34,318 nt of DNA from Verrucomicrobiota bacterium (GCA_016235585.1 JACRJY010000009.1:1-34318), one strand, 5' to 3'. Positions 18,554 to 28,263 are shown, counted from the stretch's first letter. Program-made: numbers and translations. The notes: a model not told the origin generated them from the sequence alone.

Positions 18554-19321
18554 TCAGGCACTGGCGGTCTGCTTCAATAGGGTTTGTCTTAACCGGTTTA
18601 TCCCCCCGTCCAGACTTGCCCGCATCAACAGCCCGCGATAATCCCGCTCTCCCCGGGGAATGCACGCAACCGTGAAACCGTAGCTGCGCGTGGCACCAGT
18701 GCCGTATCCGTAAGGCCGAATCTGGCCGGGCAACTGTTCTTCCAGTGTCCGCCAGCACGGATCATCCAGAGATCGGGTTAATTCCACAAACTCCCTGTCA
18801 TCGCTGAAAAACGCCTCCGGAAGATGCCGCTCCAGAAACCGGCGCTCCCCAAGCGACTGATAAACGTCGTGAATGAACACTGCCGCCGGCTTGCCCGTGT
18901 GCAGGCATTGCAGCGCCAGCCTCACGGCGCGATAACTTTTTGGCCCGTCAATCAGGACAATGTCCCCCTCCTTGAGAATGCGGGGGAAAATCTGGATCGA
19001 ATTCCCGAAGCATTGCCGGACGTTGGTCAGCGGCTGTAGTCGCCGGGCAGCGATGTCCACATCGGCGGACAGTGGGTCAATCTCATAGCTGATAACAGTG
19101 GCGTGCGGCAGGAGTTTTCCGAGCAGGAGCGTGCTTTGCCCGCGTCCCCGGCCCGACTCGAAAAACCGCAGCACATCGCGGCCTTGGAGAGCTGCCAAAA
19201 TGAACAAGACTTCGCTGAACAGCATCCCCTTTAGTTCATATGGCTCACCACGCACGGCCTGGGCGAACATTTCGCGCATTGTTCGCGCGTTCGCCACAGT
19301 TTGTTGCAGGGAGATTTTCAT
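18554..19321 (-). CDS. Class I SAM-dependent methyltransferase (Methyltransf_24-like)
   Basis: This encodes 255 residues from the ATG at 19321. The SAM-binding core is visible as VLRFFESGRGRGQSTLLLGK (motif I with ESGxGxG), ISYEIDP (acidic ribose-binding residue), and VLIDGPKSYRAVRLALQCL with the Asp typical of cephalosporin-hydroxylase/Methyltransf_24 proteins. An upstream in-frame ATG at 19423 would overlap the preceding stop, but its 34 extra residues look non-coding and the DNA there is AT-rich, so I prefer 19321. Location next to GT9 suggests methylation of a glycan or lipid-linked precursor; this is inference. Confidence 0.82.
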   Translation of the reverse strand: MKISLQQTVANARTMREMFAQAVRGEPYELKGMLFSEVLFILAALQGRDVLRFFESGRGRGQSTLLLGKLLPHATVISYEIDPLSADVDIAARRLQPLTNVRQCFGNSIQIFPRILKEGDIVLIDGPKSYRAVRLALQCLHTGKPAAVFIHDVYQSLGERRFLERHLPEAFFSDDREFVELTRSLDDPCWRTLEEQLPGQIRPYGYGTGATRSYGFTVACIPRGERDYRGLLMRASLDGGINRLRQTLLKQTASA

Positions 19322-19415
19322 GTGTTCTTCGTGATTCCTAGCGGTTTTCAGAGGAATGGTCAAAACAACTCGATTCCCTCCATTGGTAATAATTACTGGG
19401 CTGCTGCCGAAGCTG

Positions 19416-20609
19416 CTACTCATCGCTTGCGAGCCTGCCCTTCAACCCCAAGTCCCGCTCGTAGTTGCCGAGCGCCACGCCGCCGTCGCGCTTCTCATGG
19501 GCCCGGACGCTGGTTTCCAGCGTGGCGAGGCGGTTGCGGGCCAGCTCTGCCGAGGCGGTGTTTGGAAAATTGTCGGCCAGCCGCTGCAACGTCACGCGCG
19601 CGGCGGCGGGGTCGTGACGTTCGAGGTGCAGATCCGCCACGCGGTTGAGCCAGCGCGCAACGTGCTTGGCGGGTGCCTGCGGCTCGGCAATGAGCTGCTC
19701 CAGTTCGCCCAGCGCGAGTTCCGGGCGCCGGTAGTGCGTGGCGTAAATCGTCGCAAGCTGCTCGCGCGCCTCCCAGTCGGCGGGATGAAGTTGAAGCTGT
19801 TGCACCAAGCGCGCGGCGGCGGCTTCCGGCGTTTCCTCCGGTTTCGTGGCAGCGGAAATTTTCAAGCCCACGTCAGTTTCGCCGTGGGGCAGGGCGATGG
19901 TGCCGCGCTGGCGGAAGTTCTTTGTTGAGCGGTAATCCTCCAGGTGCGCGAGCCGCTGCGTGGCGAGCTGCGCCTGCTCGGTGCCGGGCAGGCGCGCGAG
20001 GATGCGCTCGAAGGCCGCGCGCGCCGCCGCCGGATTGTCGCCAAGCTGGAGGTGCCAGTCGGCGAGGTGCGTGAGCGCGGCGGCGATTTTCAGCGGCGGA
20101 TGCACGGGCTGCGCGAGGAGCCGCTCGATGGTGTTTTGCGCGGACGGCAGGTCTTGGAGGTTCTCGGCCTGAATCGTGGCGAGCAGCATCTGGCCCATGA
20201 AGTCGTTCGGGAATTTTCCCAGTTGCTTCTGGATTTCCCAGACGGCCTCGCGGTATTTGCCCGCCGCGCGGCGCGCGAGCGCGATGGAGTAGAGCGGCAC
20301 CGGCTCCGCTGCGATGTCGCCACCGTCGAAGAGCGCGCCGACGGGATTGGCGAACCACGCCGTGATGTTGGGCGTCCAGAGAATCGCGAGCACCAAGGCC
20401 AGCGCCCAGATGACAATCATGCCCATGATGGCGGACTCCCGTCCGTTGTGGAGCGCCATGCCGATGCGCACCATTCCGAAAATGAGTCCGGCGGAGAGCA
20501 GCCATTTGAGAATCAGCACCAGCGGCGCGTCGCGGCTGCGCTTGAACCACAGCAACAGAATGGCGACGCCCAGAAGGCCGTAGAGAATCCATTCAAGCGC
20601 GGCAGGCAT
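19416..20609 (-). CDS. Membrane-anchored tetratricopeptide-repeat protein
   Basis: A 397-residue protein with three predicted membrane helices near the N-terminus (about residues 5-23, 30-53 and 60-80, for example ALEWILYGLLGVAILLLWF). TPR-like helical repeats follow, recognisable in YSIALARRAAGKYREAVWEI, LTHLADWHLQLGDNPAAARA and REQLATIYATHYRRPELALG. TPR domains mediate protein-protein contacts; the partner is unknown. The repeats probably face the cytoplasm or periplasm as one soluble domain. The start is two bases after the stop of the LolA-like gene, implying translational coupling and a shared function in the envelope. Confidence 0.85.
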   Translation of the reverse strand: MPAALEWILYGLLGVAILLLWFKRSRDAPLVLILKWLLSAGLIFGMVRIGMALHNGRESAIMGMIVIWALALVLAILWTPNITAWFANPVGALFDGGDIAAEPVPLYSIALARRAAGKYREAVWEIQKQLGKFPNDFMGQMLLATIQAENLQDLPSAQNTIERLLAQPVHPPLKIAAALTHLADWHLQLGDNPAAARAAFERILARLPGTEQAQLATQRLAHLEDYRSTKNFRQRGTIALPHGETDVGLKISAATKPEETPEAAAARLVQQLQLHPADWEAREQLATIYATHYRRPELALGELEQLIAEPQAPAKHVARWLNRVADLHLERHDPAAARVTLQRLADNFPNTASAELARNRLATLETSVRAHEKRDGGVALGNYERDLGLKGRLASDE

Positions 20610-20611
20610 GA

Positions 20612-21361
20612 CTATTCCACCGCCCGATCAAACACCAGCGTCGTGCGCGAGTCGGTCTGCTCGTTGCGAATTTCCAGTTCCTTCACCTGCCAGCGGCCGT
20701 TCACTTTCTCAAACCGCTTTGGCTCGAAAACTTTCAGCAGCTTGTTGTCCGCCCCGTAGGCGTCGGCGTGGACGATGCCGCCGGTGTCAATGTCCACCCA
20801 CGAGACCACGCGCGTGTAGCCGCCCGCGCCGGGCTGTGGGTTGACGCTTTCGAGGACGTTGCAAGATTCGCCGCGGCGCAGCTCTTTTTTCAAAACTCGC
20901 TGCTCCGGCCAGTCGAGAAAGACAAGCGAGAGGTCGGCGAGCCAAAAGTCCGACCCGCCGAGGGGCTGCATGGCCGCGCCGGTGGTGAGCGACAGGGCGC
21001 GGCCCGCCGTGTCGGCGGTTTGGAGGAAAAGTTTGGCGGACGGCGCGGAGGTGGAATCTACCGCGCGCTGGACGGAGAAGAACTGCGCCGCGGAATTCGT
21101 CGTGGCCGCGATGTGGTAGCGGCTCTCCCACGACGGATCGTTGCGGATCGTTTCGATGAGGATCGGCACCTCGCGGCGGCGGCCCTTGCCATCGCGGATT
21201 TTCAGCACGCCGGGGTTGGTGGAGCTGTTAAGCGGGCGCAACGACGCGAGTTCCCGCGCGAGTTCGCGGCCCTGCCGCTGGCTTTCGGTGAGTTCCGCCG
21301 CCGGGGCGGAGCAAACGAGTTGAGAAAGCAGTGCCACTGTGAGAAGCAAGACCGCCCGCAT
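20612..21361 (-). CDS. Secreted LolA-like (outer-membrane lipoprotein-sorting) protein
   Basis: From the ATG at 21361 this encodes 249 residues. A signal peptide (MRAVLLLTVALLSQLVCSAP, cleavage after AAA-like PAAE) leads a beta-rich domain with GGSDFWLADLSLVFLDWPEQ, SWVDIDTGGIVHADAYGADN and KLLKVFEPKRFEKVNGRWQV. This is the pattern of the MucB/LolA-fold 'lipoprotein-sorting' proteins, which bind acyl chains or lipids in the periplasm. The frame is open upstream to 21628, but that part crosses an inverted repeat and lacks coding character. The gene is followed two bases later by the TPR gene. The fold assignment is by pattern recognition only. Confidence 0.78.
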   Translation of the reverse strand: MRAVLLLTVALLSQLVCSAPAAELTESQRQGRELARELASLRPLNSSTNPGVLKIRDGKGRRREVPILIETIRNDPSWESRYHIAATTNSAAQFFSVQRAVDSTSAPSAKLFLQTADTAGRALSLTTGAAMQPLGGSDFWLADLSLVFLDWPEQRVLKKELRRGESCNVLESVNPQPGAGGYTRVVSWVDIDTGGIVHADAYGADNKLLKVFEPKRFEKVNGRWQVKELEIRNEQTDSRTTLVFDRAVE

Positions 21362-21370
21362 TGCCGCAAG

Positions 21371-21453
21371 GTCTTGGACTGCGGCAGTCCTCTGCCGCTT
21401 TTGAGGAACCGCCGAGCGTTGGAGGGCGGCAGAGGACTGCCGCACTCCAAGAC
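21371..21453. repeat. Long inverted repeat, GCGGCAGAGGACTGCCGC family
   Basis: Two 28-base arms (21371-21398 and 21426-21453) are reverse complements at 27 of 28 positions, with a 27-base loop. Each arm also contains an internal near-palindrome around GGCAGTCCTCTGCC. It lies in the 149-base gap between lon and the LolA-like gene on the minus strand and could form a very stable hairpin in the transcript. Confidence 0.93.
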
Positions 21454-21510
21454 GCAAGCGCGGTTCGCCGTCAGGCATAATTGCGGTATTCAGTTTCACT
21501 CGCAGCTGTT

Positions 21511-23910
<2,400 letters not shown>

Positions 23911-23929
23911 GTGTTTCCCGTCTTCCCCA

Positions 23930-23959
23930 ATTAGATGCCGGGCGGGCGGAAAAGTTCAG
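23930..23959 (-). promoter_or_regulatory. Candidate lon promoter
   Basis: On the minus strand CTGAAC (23954-23959), an 18-nt spacer and TCTAAT (23930-23935, five of six matches to TATAAT) precede lon. The resulting leader of about 15-20 bases contains GGGGAAG and ACGGGAAAC, which could serve as a ribosome binding site. Unlike other promoters here, it leaves room for a leader. Confidence 0.5.
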
Positions 23960-23974
23960 CCGCGCCGGGACAAA

Positions 23975-24373
23975 TCACGCGTGGCCCGTGCCGGACTCGC
24001 TCCCGCCCAGCACCGGCACGTCAATCCGCAAAAAGCCGTTCTGATACGCGGCCACGGCCCGGCCCAAATCGTAGCCCGGCGGCAGCTCGATGCAGTTCTC
24101 GAACGCGCCGTAGTTGATTTCCATGAGCTGAAAGTTGCATTTCGCCGACCGGCAGCCGTCGGAACGATAGCCGGAAATGCGAAGGCGGTTGCCCTCGATG
24201 GCCAGTTCCAAATCTTCCTTCCGCAGCCCGGCCAGTTCCACTTTGATGACCACGCCGCCGTCCGTCACGTAGACGTCCGTGTTTGGCACCCAGTTGGTTT
24301 CCACCGCGTGCTCGCGGTCGCTGCCGGCCCGCGTGGTTTTGATGAATTGCAGCGAGGAAGTGGCCTTATACAT
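23975..24373 (-). CDS. Hsp20/alpha-crystallin family small heat-shock protein
   Basis: A 132-residue ATP-independent chaperone from the ATG at 24373. The alpha-crystallin domain is recognisable in WVPNTDVYVTDGGVVIKVEL, AGLRKEDLELAIEGNRLRIS, GAFENCIELPPGYDLGRAVA and AYQNGFLRIDVPV, which ends with the domain's last strand. A TTG at 24418 would extend the frame but is less likely than the ATG. The C-terminal IxI/V anchoring motif is represented only by IDVPV. Pairing with lon downstream suggests joint stress control: holding and then degrading unfolded proteins. Confidence 0.9.
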   Translation of the reverse strand: MYKATSSLQFIKTTRAGSDREHAVETNWVPNTDVYVTDGGVVIKVELAGLRKEDLELAIEGNRLRISGYRSDGCRSAKCNFQLMEINYGAFENCIELPPGYDLGRAVAAYQNGFLRIDVPVLGGSESGTGHA

Positions 24374-24433
24374 ACGCGGGCGGAAAACCGGTGAACCGAT
24401 TCGAACAATCAAAACCAAGATGCGCGGAAAAGC

Positions 24434-24640
24434 TCATTTGTGCCGGACGAGGATTTCCTGCGGGCCGCCCCGCTGCCGGTGATAAACGATGGACGGCTGG
24501 CTGGCAGCAGATTGGCCGGAGGTGCAGCCGCAATGAGTGTCCCGTTCAAACGAGAACCGGCGGCGACGAAGCCTGCGCCAGACAAACACGGACACCGTGA
24601 GGGCCACGATGCCGAGCGATACAGCCTGTTGCCAATCCAT
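24434..24640 (-). CDS. Small single-span membrane protein with a Cys-containing tail
   Basis: This encodes 68 residues from the ATG at 24640. One transmembrane helix (WQQAVSLGIVALTVSVFVWR) is followed by a basic stretch RRLRRRRFSF and a short tail with HCGC. The layout resembles small 'FeoB-associated Cys-rich membrane protein'-type proteins, but no feo genes are present, so this is only a resemblance. The basic residues after the helix predict a cytoplasmic C-terminus. A TTG upstream (24658) is rejected in favour of the ATG, which has promoter-like boxes six bases before it. Confidence 0.6.
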   Translation of the reverse strand: MDWQQAVSLGIVALTVSVFVWRRLRRRRFSFERDTHCGCTSGQSAASQPSIVYHRQRGGPQEILVRHK

Positions 24641-24646
24641 GCCGGG

Positions 24647-24674
24647 ACAGTAGCTCAAAAAGGTGGCAAATCAA
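24647..24674 (-). promoter_or_regulatory. Candidate promoter of the small membrane protein gene
   Basis: TTGATT (24669-24674, minus strand), a 16-nt spacer and TACTGT (24647-24652) end six bases before the ATG at 24640. This is the same close-set arrangement seen at 858, 3423 and 3745. Confidence 0.35.
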
Positions 24675-24766
24675 AGGGGATTTTTTGGACTTCATCGGAT
24701 CGCATCGCAGGTTGCAATGCTTGTGCGCTGATGGAGACGATGCGAGGGGCTCCGGGAGCGCCGCGC

Positions 24767-25531
24767 TCAAGCGACCGCTGCCACAATCACTTCAATGCCC
24801 TTTTTGCGCAGCGCCCGCACCAGGTCGGCGGGCGCGCCCTTGTCGGTGACGATGACGTCAATCACGTCGAGGTCGCACAGCCTGGTGATGGACTGGCGGC
24901 CGAACTTGGTGGAATCAATGCAGAAGATGATCTTCCGCGAGGCGGCGAGCATGGCCCGCTGCATTTCAATCAGCAGCCCGTGGGAATTGCTGATGCCCTC
25001 CAGCGTGATCCCGCCGCAGCTCAAGATGGCGGCGTCGGCGCGGATTTTGGAGAACCCCTCGACCGCCAGCGGCCCGACCAGCACGCCGAGGCGCGGATAA
25101 ATCACGCCGCCGGAGACCACCACCTCGAGCTTGTTCGATCCGGCGAGGAGGTTCGCCACCGGCAGGGAATTGGTCACCACCTGCGGCCCCTTGGCTTCGA
25201 GGTGCCGCGCGACGTGATAACAGGTCGTTCCGGCGTCCACGATCACGGTCTGGTTCGGCTCGATGAGTTCGGCGCAGGCCCGGCCGATGGCCTCTTTCTC
25301 CGCCAGTTGGTGCGTGTCGCGCGCCGAGAAGGTGAACTCGTCGGACTTCGGGTTCACCAGTCGCGCCCCGCCGTGCGTCCGGGCAACGCCGCCCTTGCCG
25401 GCCATGATGTCCAGATCGCGCCGCACGGTCGAAACCGAGGCGTCCATCAGCTCGGAAAGCTCGTCGAGCGAGGCGAACTCCACCTTCGCCAGGTGCTCCT
25501 CAATCCGTTTTTGCCGTTCTTCCGCTTGCAT
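24767..25531 (-). CDS. DeoR-family transcriptional repressor, probable BMC operon regulator
   Basis: A 254-residue sugar-phosphate-responsive regulator. The N-terminal winged helix-turn-helix reads RQKRIEEHLAKVEFASLDEL and SVSTVRRDLDIMAGKGGVAR with the family hallmark RTHGGA. The C-terminal DeoR sensor domain has VIVDAGTTCYHVARHL, DAAILSCGGITLEGISN and IIFCIDSTKFGRQSI. DeoR regulators usually release DNA on binding a phosphorylated sugar intermediate, here plausibly a rhamnulose- or fuculose-phosphate or a product (inference). It is transcribed divergently from pduL across an 88-base gap that carries three tandem 10-bp repeats, the likely operator, so it probably also regulates itself. Confidence 0.94.
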   Translation of the reverse strand: MQAEERQKRIEEHLAKVEFASLDELSELMDASVSTVRRDLDIMAGKGGVARTHGGARLVNPKSDEFTFSARDTHQLAEKEAIGRACAELIEPNQTVIVDAGTTCYHVARHLEAKGPQVVTNSLPVANLLAGSNKLEVVVSGGVIYPRLGVLVGPLAVEGFSKIRADAAILSCGGITLEGISNSHGLLIEMQRAMLAASRKIIFCIDSTKFGRQSITRLCDLDVIDVIVTDKGAPADLVRALRKKGIEVIVAAVA

Positions 25532-25546
25532 GGTCTTGCCATGAAT

Positions 25547-25595
25547 TTGAAAGATATTGAAAGATTTTGCAAGAAATCATTTGACGTTTTTTCAA
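25547..25595. promoter_or_regulatory. Candidate DeoR operator: three 10-bp direct repeats plus an inverted half-site
   Basis: TTGAAAGATA (25547-25556), TTGAAAGATT (25557-25566) and TTGCAAGAAA (25567-25576) repeat with an exact 10-bp period, placing them on one face of the helix. TTTTTTCAA (25587-25595) matches the reverse complement of TTGAAAGAT at seven of nine positions. The array lies between the repressor gene and pduL and overlaps the pduL -35 box. The AT-rich composition stands out from the surroundings. Confidence 0.6.
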
Positions 25596-25610
25596 AACCT
25601 TGCGATACGT
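25581..25610 (+). promoter_or_regulatory. Candidate BMC operon promoter
   Basis: TTGACG (25581-25586, five of six matches to TTGACA), an 18-nt spacer and ATACGT (25605-25610) lie nine bases before the pduL ATG at 25620. The -35 box is flanked by DeoR-type repeat elements, which fits direct repression. There is no Shine-Dalgarno site, so the message may be almost leaderless. Confidence 0.45.
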
Positions 25611-25619
25611 GGTTCCACG

Positions 25620-26300
25620 ATGTCAGTCGCAATGCAATCGCCGCCGCCCCGGGCCGTCGTCGAACACATGGTTCGGCAGTCGGTTTATGCCCGGCTGGGG
25701 CGGCCGTTGCCGCGGGCCGCAGCGGCACCCAATCCCCTCGTGGTCAACATCAGCGCCCGGCATTGTCACCTCACCCCGGAGGCCGTGGAGGCGCTGTTTG
25801 GGCCGGGCCACAAGCTGCAGGTTCACAAGTGGCTTTACCAGGAGGGCCAGTTCGCCGCGAAAGAGGCGATCACGCTGATTGGGCCGCGCAGCCGGGTGAT
25901 TTCCAACCTCCGCATCCTCGGCCCGTGCCGCAACCTCAATCAGGTCGAGCTGGCCTATACCGACGCCATCGCGCTTGGGTTTGACATTCCGCTGCGCGCC
26001 TCCGGCAACATCAAGGACACGCCGGGCTGCATGCTGATGGGGCCGCATGGGTTCTTCGAGATGCCGCAGGGCGTCATCCGTGCCGCGCGGCACGTCCACA
26101 TGAGCCCGGTGGACGCGGAGTTTTACCAGGTCAAGGGCGGGGACAACATGAGGCTGAAGATTGGCGGGCCGTGCGCGGTTTCGCTCGATGCCATGCTCGT
26201 GCGCGTGGATCCGAGCTTCAAGCTGGAGGTGCACATTGACACCGACGAGGGCAACGCCTGCAACCTCCTGCCCGAAACCCCCTGCGAACTGTTGAAGTAA
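25620..26300 (+). CDS. pduL: PduL-type phosphotransacylase of a bacterial microcompartment
   Basis: A 226-residue enzyme that swaps CoA for phosphate on acyl-CoA inside the BMC lumen, recycling CoA for the aldehyde dehydrogenase. The two related beta-barrel halves each carry a zinc-binding HxH: His48/His50 in ISARHCHLTPEAVEALFG and His158/His160 in AARHVHMSPVDAEFYQV. A further His205 in LEVHIDTDEGNA is a probable ligand. Residues 11-28 (RAVVEHMVRQSVYARLGR) form an amphipathic helix before a Pro/Ala linker, the form of an encapsulation peptide. The frame is open from 25557, but the ATG at 25620 gives the family N-terminus. It is the first gene of the BMC operon. Confidence 0.96.
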   Translation: MSVAMQSPPPRAVVEHMVRQSVYARLGRPLPRAAAAPNPLVVNISARHCHLTPEAVEALFGPGHKLQVHKWLYQEGQFAAKEAITLIGPRSRVISNLRILGPCRNLNQVELAYTDAIALGFDIPLRASGNIKDTPGCMLMGPHGFFEMPQGVIRAARHVHMSPVDAEFYQVKGGDNMRLKIGGPCAVSLDAMLVRVDPSFKLEVHIDTDEGNACNLLPETPCELLK

Positions 26301-26342
26301 ATTTTCCATCCATCAGCAACCGTCAACCACCAACAAAAAACT
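26301..26342 (+). promoter_or_regulatory. SD-less CAA-rich leader of the first BMC-H gene
   Basis: The spacer before this ATG contains GTCAACCACCAACAAAAAAC and no purine-rich Shine-Dalgarno motif. It resembles the leaders at 26637 and 28222, which share an identical 17-base core. Confidence 0.5.
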
Positions 26343-26636
26343 ATGAGTGAAGCAATCGGCATGATCGAAACCAAGGGCTACACGGGCAACGTGGAAGCCA
26401 CCGACGCAATGGCCAAGGCCGCCAACGTGTCCATCACCAAAACCATCGCCATCGGCGGCGGACTCATCACGGTCATCTGCCGCGGCGACGTCGCGAGCGT
26501 CAAGGCCGCCGTGGACGCCGGCAGCAAGGCCGCCAGCAAGATCGGCGAACTCGTCAGCGCCCATGTCATCGCGCGCCCGCACGACGACCTCATCCGGGGC
26601 TTTCTCGGCGAAGCCGCCCTGGCCGCGAAGAAGTGA
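26343..26636 (+). CDS. BMC-H shell hexamer protein, AIGGG pore variant
   Basis: A 97-residue Pfam BMC-domain protein that forms hexagonal tiles of the microcompartment shell. It has the canonical opening [20 protein letters not shown], the [14 protein letters not shown] strand-helix and the C-terminal [11 protein letters not shown]. The pore loop is AIGGG where PduA-type proteins have KIGSG, so the pore would lose its Lys and be smaller-chained and neutral. This may change which metabolites pass. It follows pduL by 42 bases with a CAA-rich leader. It is one of three BMC-H paralogs in the operon. Confidence 0.97.
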   Translation: MSEAIGMIETKGYTGNVEATDAMAKAANVSITKTIAIGGGLITVICRGDVASVKAAVDAGSKAASKIGELVSAHVIARPHDDLIRGFLGEAALAAKK

Positions 26637-26673
26637 ACCTCTCAACTCTCAACCAACAACTCACAACTCATTT
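26637..26673 (+). promoter_or_regulatory. SD-less CAA-rich leader of the second BMC-H gene
   Basis: Contains AACTCTCAACCAACAAC (26644-26660), identical over 17 bases to the leader of the third BMC-H gene (28234-28250). No Shine-Dalgarno motif precedes the ATG at 26674. Confidence 0.6.
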
Positions 26674-26952
26674 ATGGCAAGCCAAGCAATCGGAATGATC
26701 GAAACCAAGGGCCTTTGCGCGCTGTTTGAAGCAACAGACGCCGCGCTCAAGGCCGCCAACGTCCAGTTCACCGGCTGGGAAAAAATCGGCAGCGGCTACG
26801 TGACCGCGTTCTTTCGCGGCGACGTCGCCAGCGTGAAGGCCGCCACCGACGCCGGGGCCGCCGCCGGTGCCCAGGTCGGCTCCATCGTCAGCGTGCAGGT
26901 CATCCCCCGCCCGCACGACGGCCTCGCGGCTTTGGGCAAGTGGCTCCAGTAA
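26674..26952 (+). CDS. BMC-H shell hexamer protein, canonical KIGSG pore
   Basis: A 92-residue shell tile very close to PduA/CcmK-type proteins: [60 protein letters not shown] and [11 protein letters not shown]. The KIGSG pore loop matches the small polar pore described for PduA, so this is the paralog most likely to pass polar metabolites such as the diol or sugar phosphate. The frame is open upstream to 26563, but homology and the leader place the start at 26674. The C-terminus is short (LAALGKWLQ). Confidence 0.97.
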   Translation: MASQAIGMIETKGLCALFEATDAALKAANVQFTGWEKIGSGYVTAFFRGDVASVKAATDAGAAAGAQVGSIVSVQVIPRPHDGLAALGKWLQ

Positions 26953-27030
26953 ATGTCGAATGACGAATTGCGAATGACGAGCGCATCACGCGCCAGCCAT
27001 TCGTAATTAGAAATTCGCAATTCGAAATTC
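26953..27030. repeat. Inverted repeat in the BMC operon, GACGAATTGCGAAT family
   Basis: The left arm begins CGAATGACGAATTGCGAATG. The right arm ends AATTCGCAATTCGAAATTCG directly before the kinase GTG. GAATTGCGAAT and ATTCGCAATTC pair perfectly. The hairpin fills the spacer between a shell gene and the kinase gene. Confidence 0.88.
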
Positions 27031-28221
27031 GTGAAGATTCTCATCGCCAACCTCGGCTCGACCTCGCTCAAGTGGCGGCTGTTCGATTTCGCGAACAGCG
27101 CCGAGAAGCTGCTCCACAAGGGCGGCTTCGAGCGCGTGACCGATTACCCGAAAGCGATTGAGGATTGTCTCGCGGAGTTGAAGAACGCCGGGGCCATCGC
27201 CAGCGAAAGCGACCTCGCCGCCGTCGGCTTCAAGACCATCATCGCGAAAAACATCACCGGCTGCGTGCGGCTCGACGACCGCGTGCTCGCCGCGATGGAG
27301 GCCTACAGCGGCCTCGCGCCCGCGCACAATCCGCCCTACATCACCGGCATTCGCCTCTTCGCGAAACGCATGCCCGGCGTGCCGCGGGTCGCGTTGTTCG
27401 AGACGGCGTTCTACCAGTTCGCGCCCGAACCAATGATGCGCTACGCCGTGCCGGATTCGTGGCACGAAATCGGCGTGCGCCGCTGGGGTTTTCACGGTGC
27501 GAGCCACAAGTTCATCGCCGAGCGCAGCGCGGACCTGCTCGGTCGAAAAGATGTCGCCCGCCGCGCGCAGAACCTTTACGTGGACGGCGGCAAGTCGCCC
27601 GTCGAAGGCGCGCCGCTCCGCGCCATCTCCTGTCACCTCGGCGGCAGCTCGAGCATCACGGGCATTGTGAATGGCGTCGCCATTGGCAACAGCCTCGGCA
27701 TGAGTCCGCAGTCCGGCCTGCCGCAGAACAACCGTGTCGGCGACCTCGATGCCGAAGCGCTGCCCTACGTGGTGAAGACGCTCGGCCTCTCCATCGAAGA
27801 GGCGCAGCGGCAGTTTGCGAAGGAAGGCGGGCTGAAAGGTCTTGCCGGCGGGCTTTCCAACGACATCCGCGACATCCAGGAAGCCGCGACGAAAGGCAAC
27901 GCCAAGGCCAAGCTCGCGATTGATGTTTTCGTGAGCGAAGCGCGCCGCTGGATTGGCGGATACTTTTTTCAGATGAACGGCGCGGACGCCATCGTGTTCA
28001 CCGCCGGCATCGGCGAGAACCGCGCGGAACTGCGCGCCGCTATTTGCGCCAATCTCGACCAGCTCGGCATCGTGCTCGACGCTGAAAAGAACAATTCCAC
28101 CCGCGCCACCGAAGCCGTCATCAGCGCCGCGAACTCCCGCGTAAAGGTGCTCGTGATTCCGACAAACGAGGAGCTTGTCGTCGCACGCGAAGCGAAACGA
28201 CTCTTGGCGAGCCGCAACTGA
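27031..28221 (+). CDS. ackA: Acetate/propionate-type acyl kinase of the BMC operon
   Basis: A 396-residue ASKHA-fold kinase converting acyl-phosphate plus ADP to the acid plus ATP. This completes the aldehyde dehydrogenase, PduL and kinase chain. Motifs are ILIANLGSTSLKWRLFDF (family NxGSSSxK), FETAFYQ, WGFHGASHKFIAERSADLLG, CHLGGSSSITGIVNG, the Arg in PQNNRVGDLDAE, and VFTAGIGENRAELRA. HLGGSSS replaces the usual HLGNG, and the GMSPQSGLPQNNRVGD loop replaces TPLEGLxMGTRSGD, which may reflect a larger acid such as lactate. The start is a GTG at the very end of a repeat. The enzyme lacks an obvious encapsulation peptide, so it may act in the cytosol. Confidence 0.94.
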   Translation: MKILIANLGSTSLKWRLFDFANSAEKLLHKGGFERVTDYPKAIEDCLAELKNAGAIASESDLAAVGFKTIIAKNITGCVRLDDRVLAAMEAYSGLAPAHNPPYITGIRLFAKRMPGVPRVALFETAFYQFAPEPMMRYAVPDSWHEIGVRRWGFHGASHKFIAERSADLLGRKDVARRAQNLYVDGGKSPVEGAPLRAISCHLGGSSSITGIVNGVAIGNSLGMSPQSGLPQNNRVGDLDAEALPYVVKTLGLSIEEAQRQFAKEGGLKGLAGGLSNDIRDIQEAATKGNAKAKLAIDVFVSEARRWIGGYFFQMNGADAIVFTAGIGENRAELRAAICANLDQLGIVLDAEKNNSTRATEAVISAANSRVKVLVIPTNEELVVAREAKRLLASRN

Positions 28222-28263
28222 TTTCTTTCCCCGAACTCTCAACCAACAACACCAAACAAAACT
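28222..28263 (+). promoter_or_regulatory. SD-less CAA-rich leader of the third BMC-H gene
   Basis: The spacer contains AACTCTCAACCAACAAC (28234-28250) followed by ACCAAACAAAACT and the ATG at 28264. The 17-base core is identical to that before the second BMC-H gene. No Shine-Dalgarno motif is seen. Confidence 0.6.

Noticed and set aside
24434-24640. Firm assignment as a FeoB-associated protein
   Set aside because: Only the size, single helix and HCGC tail are similar; no feoA or feoB is adjacent.
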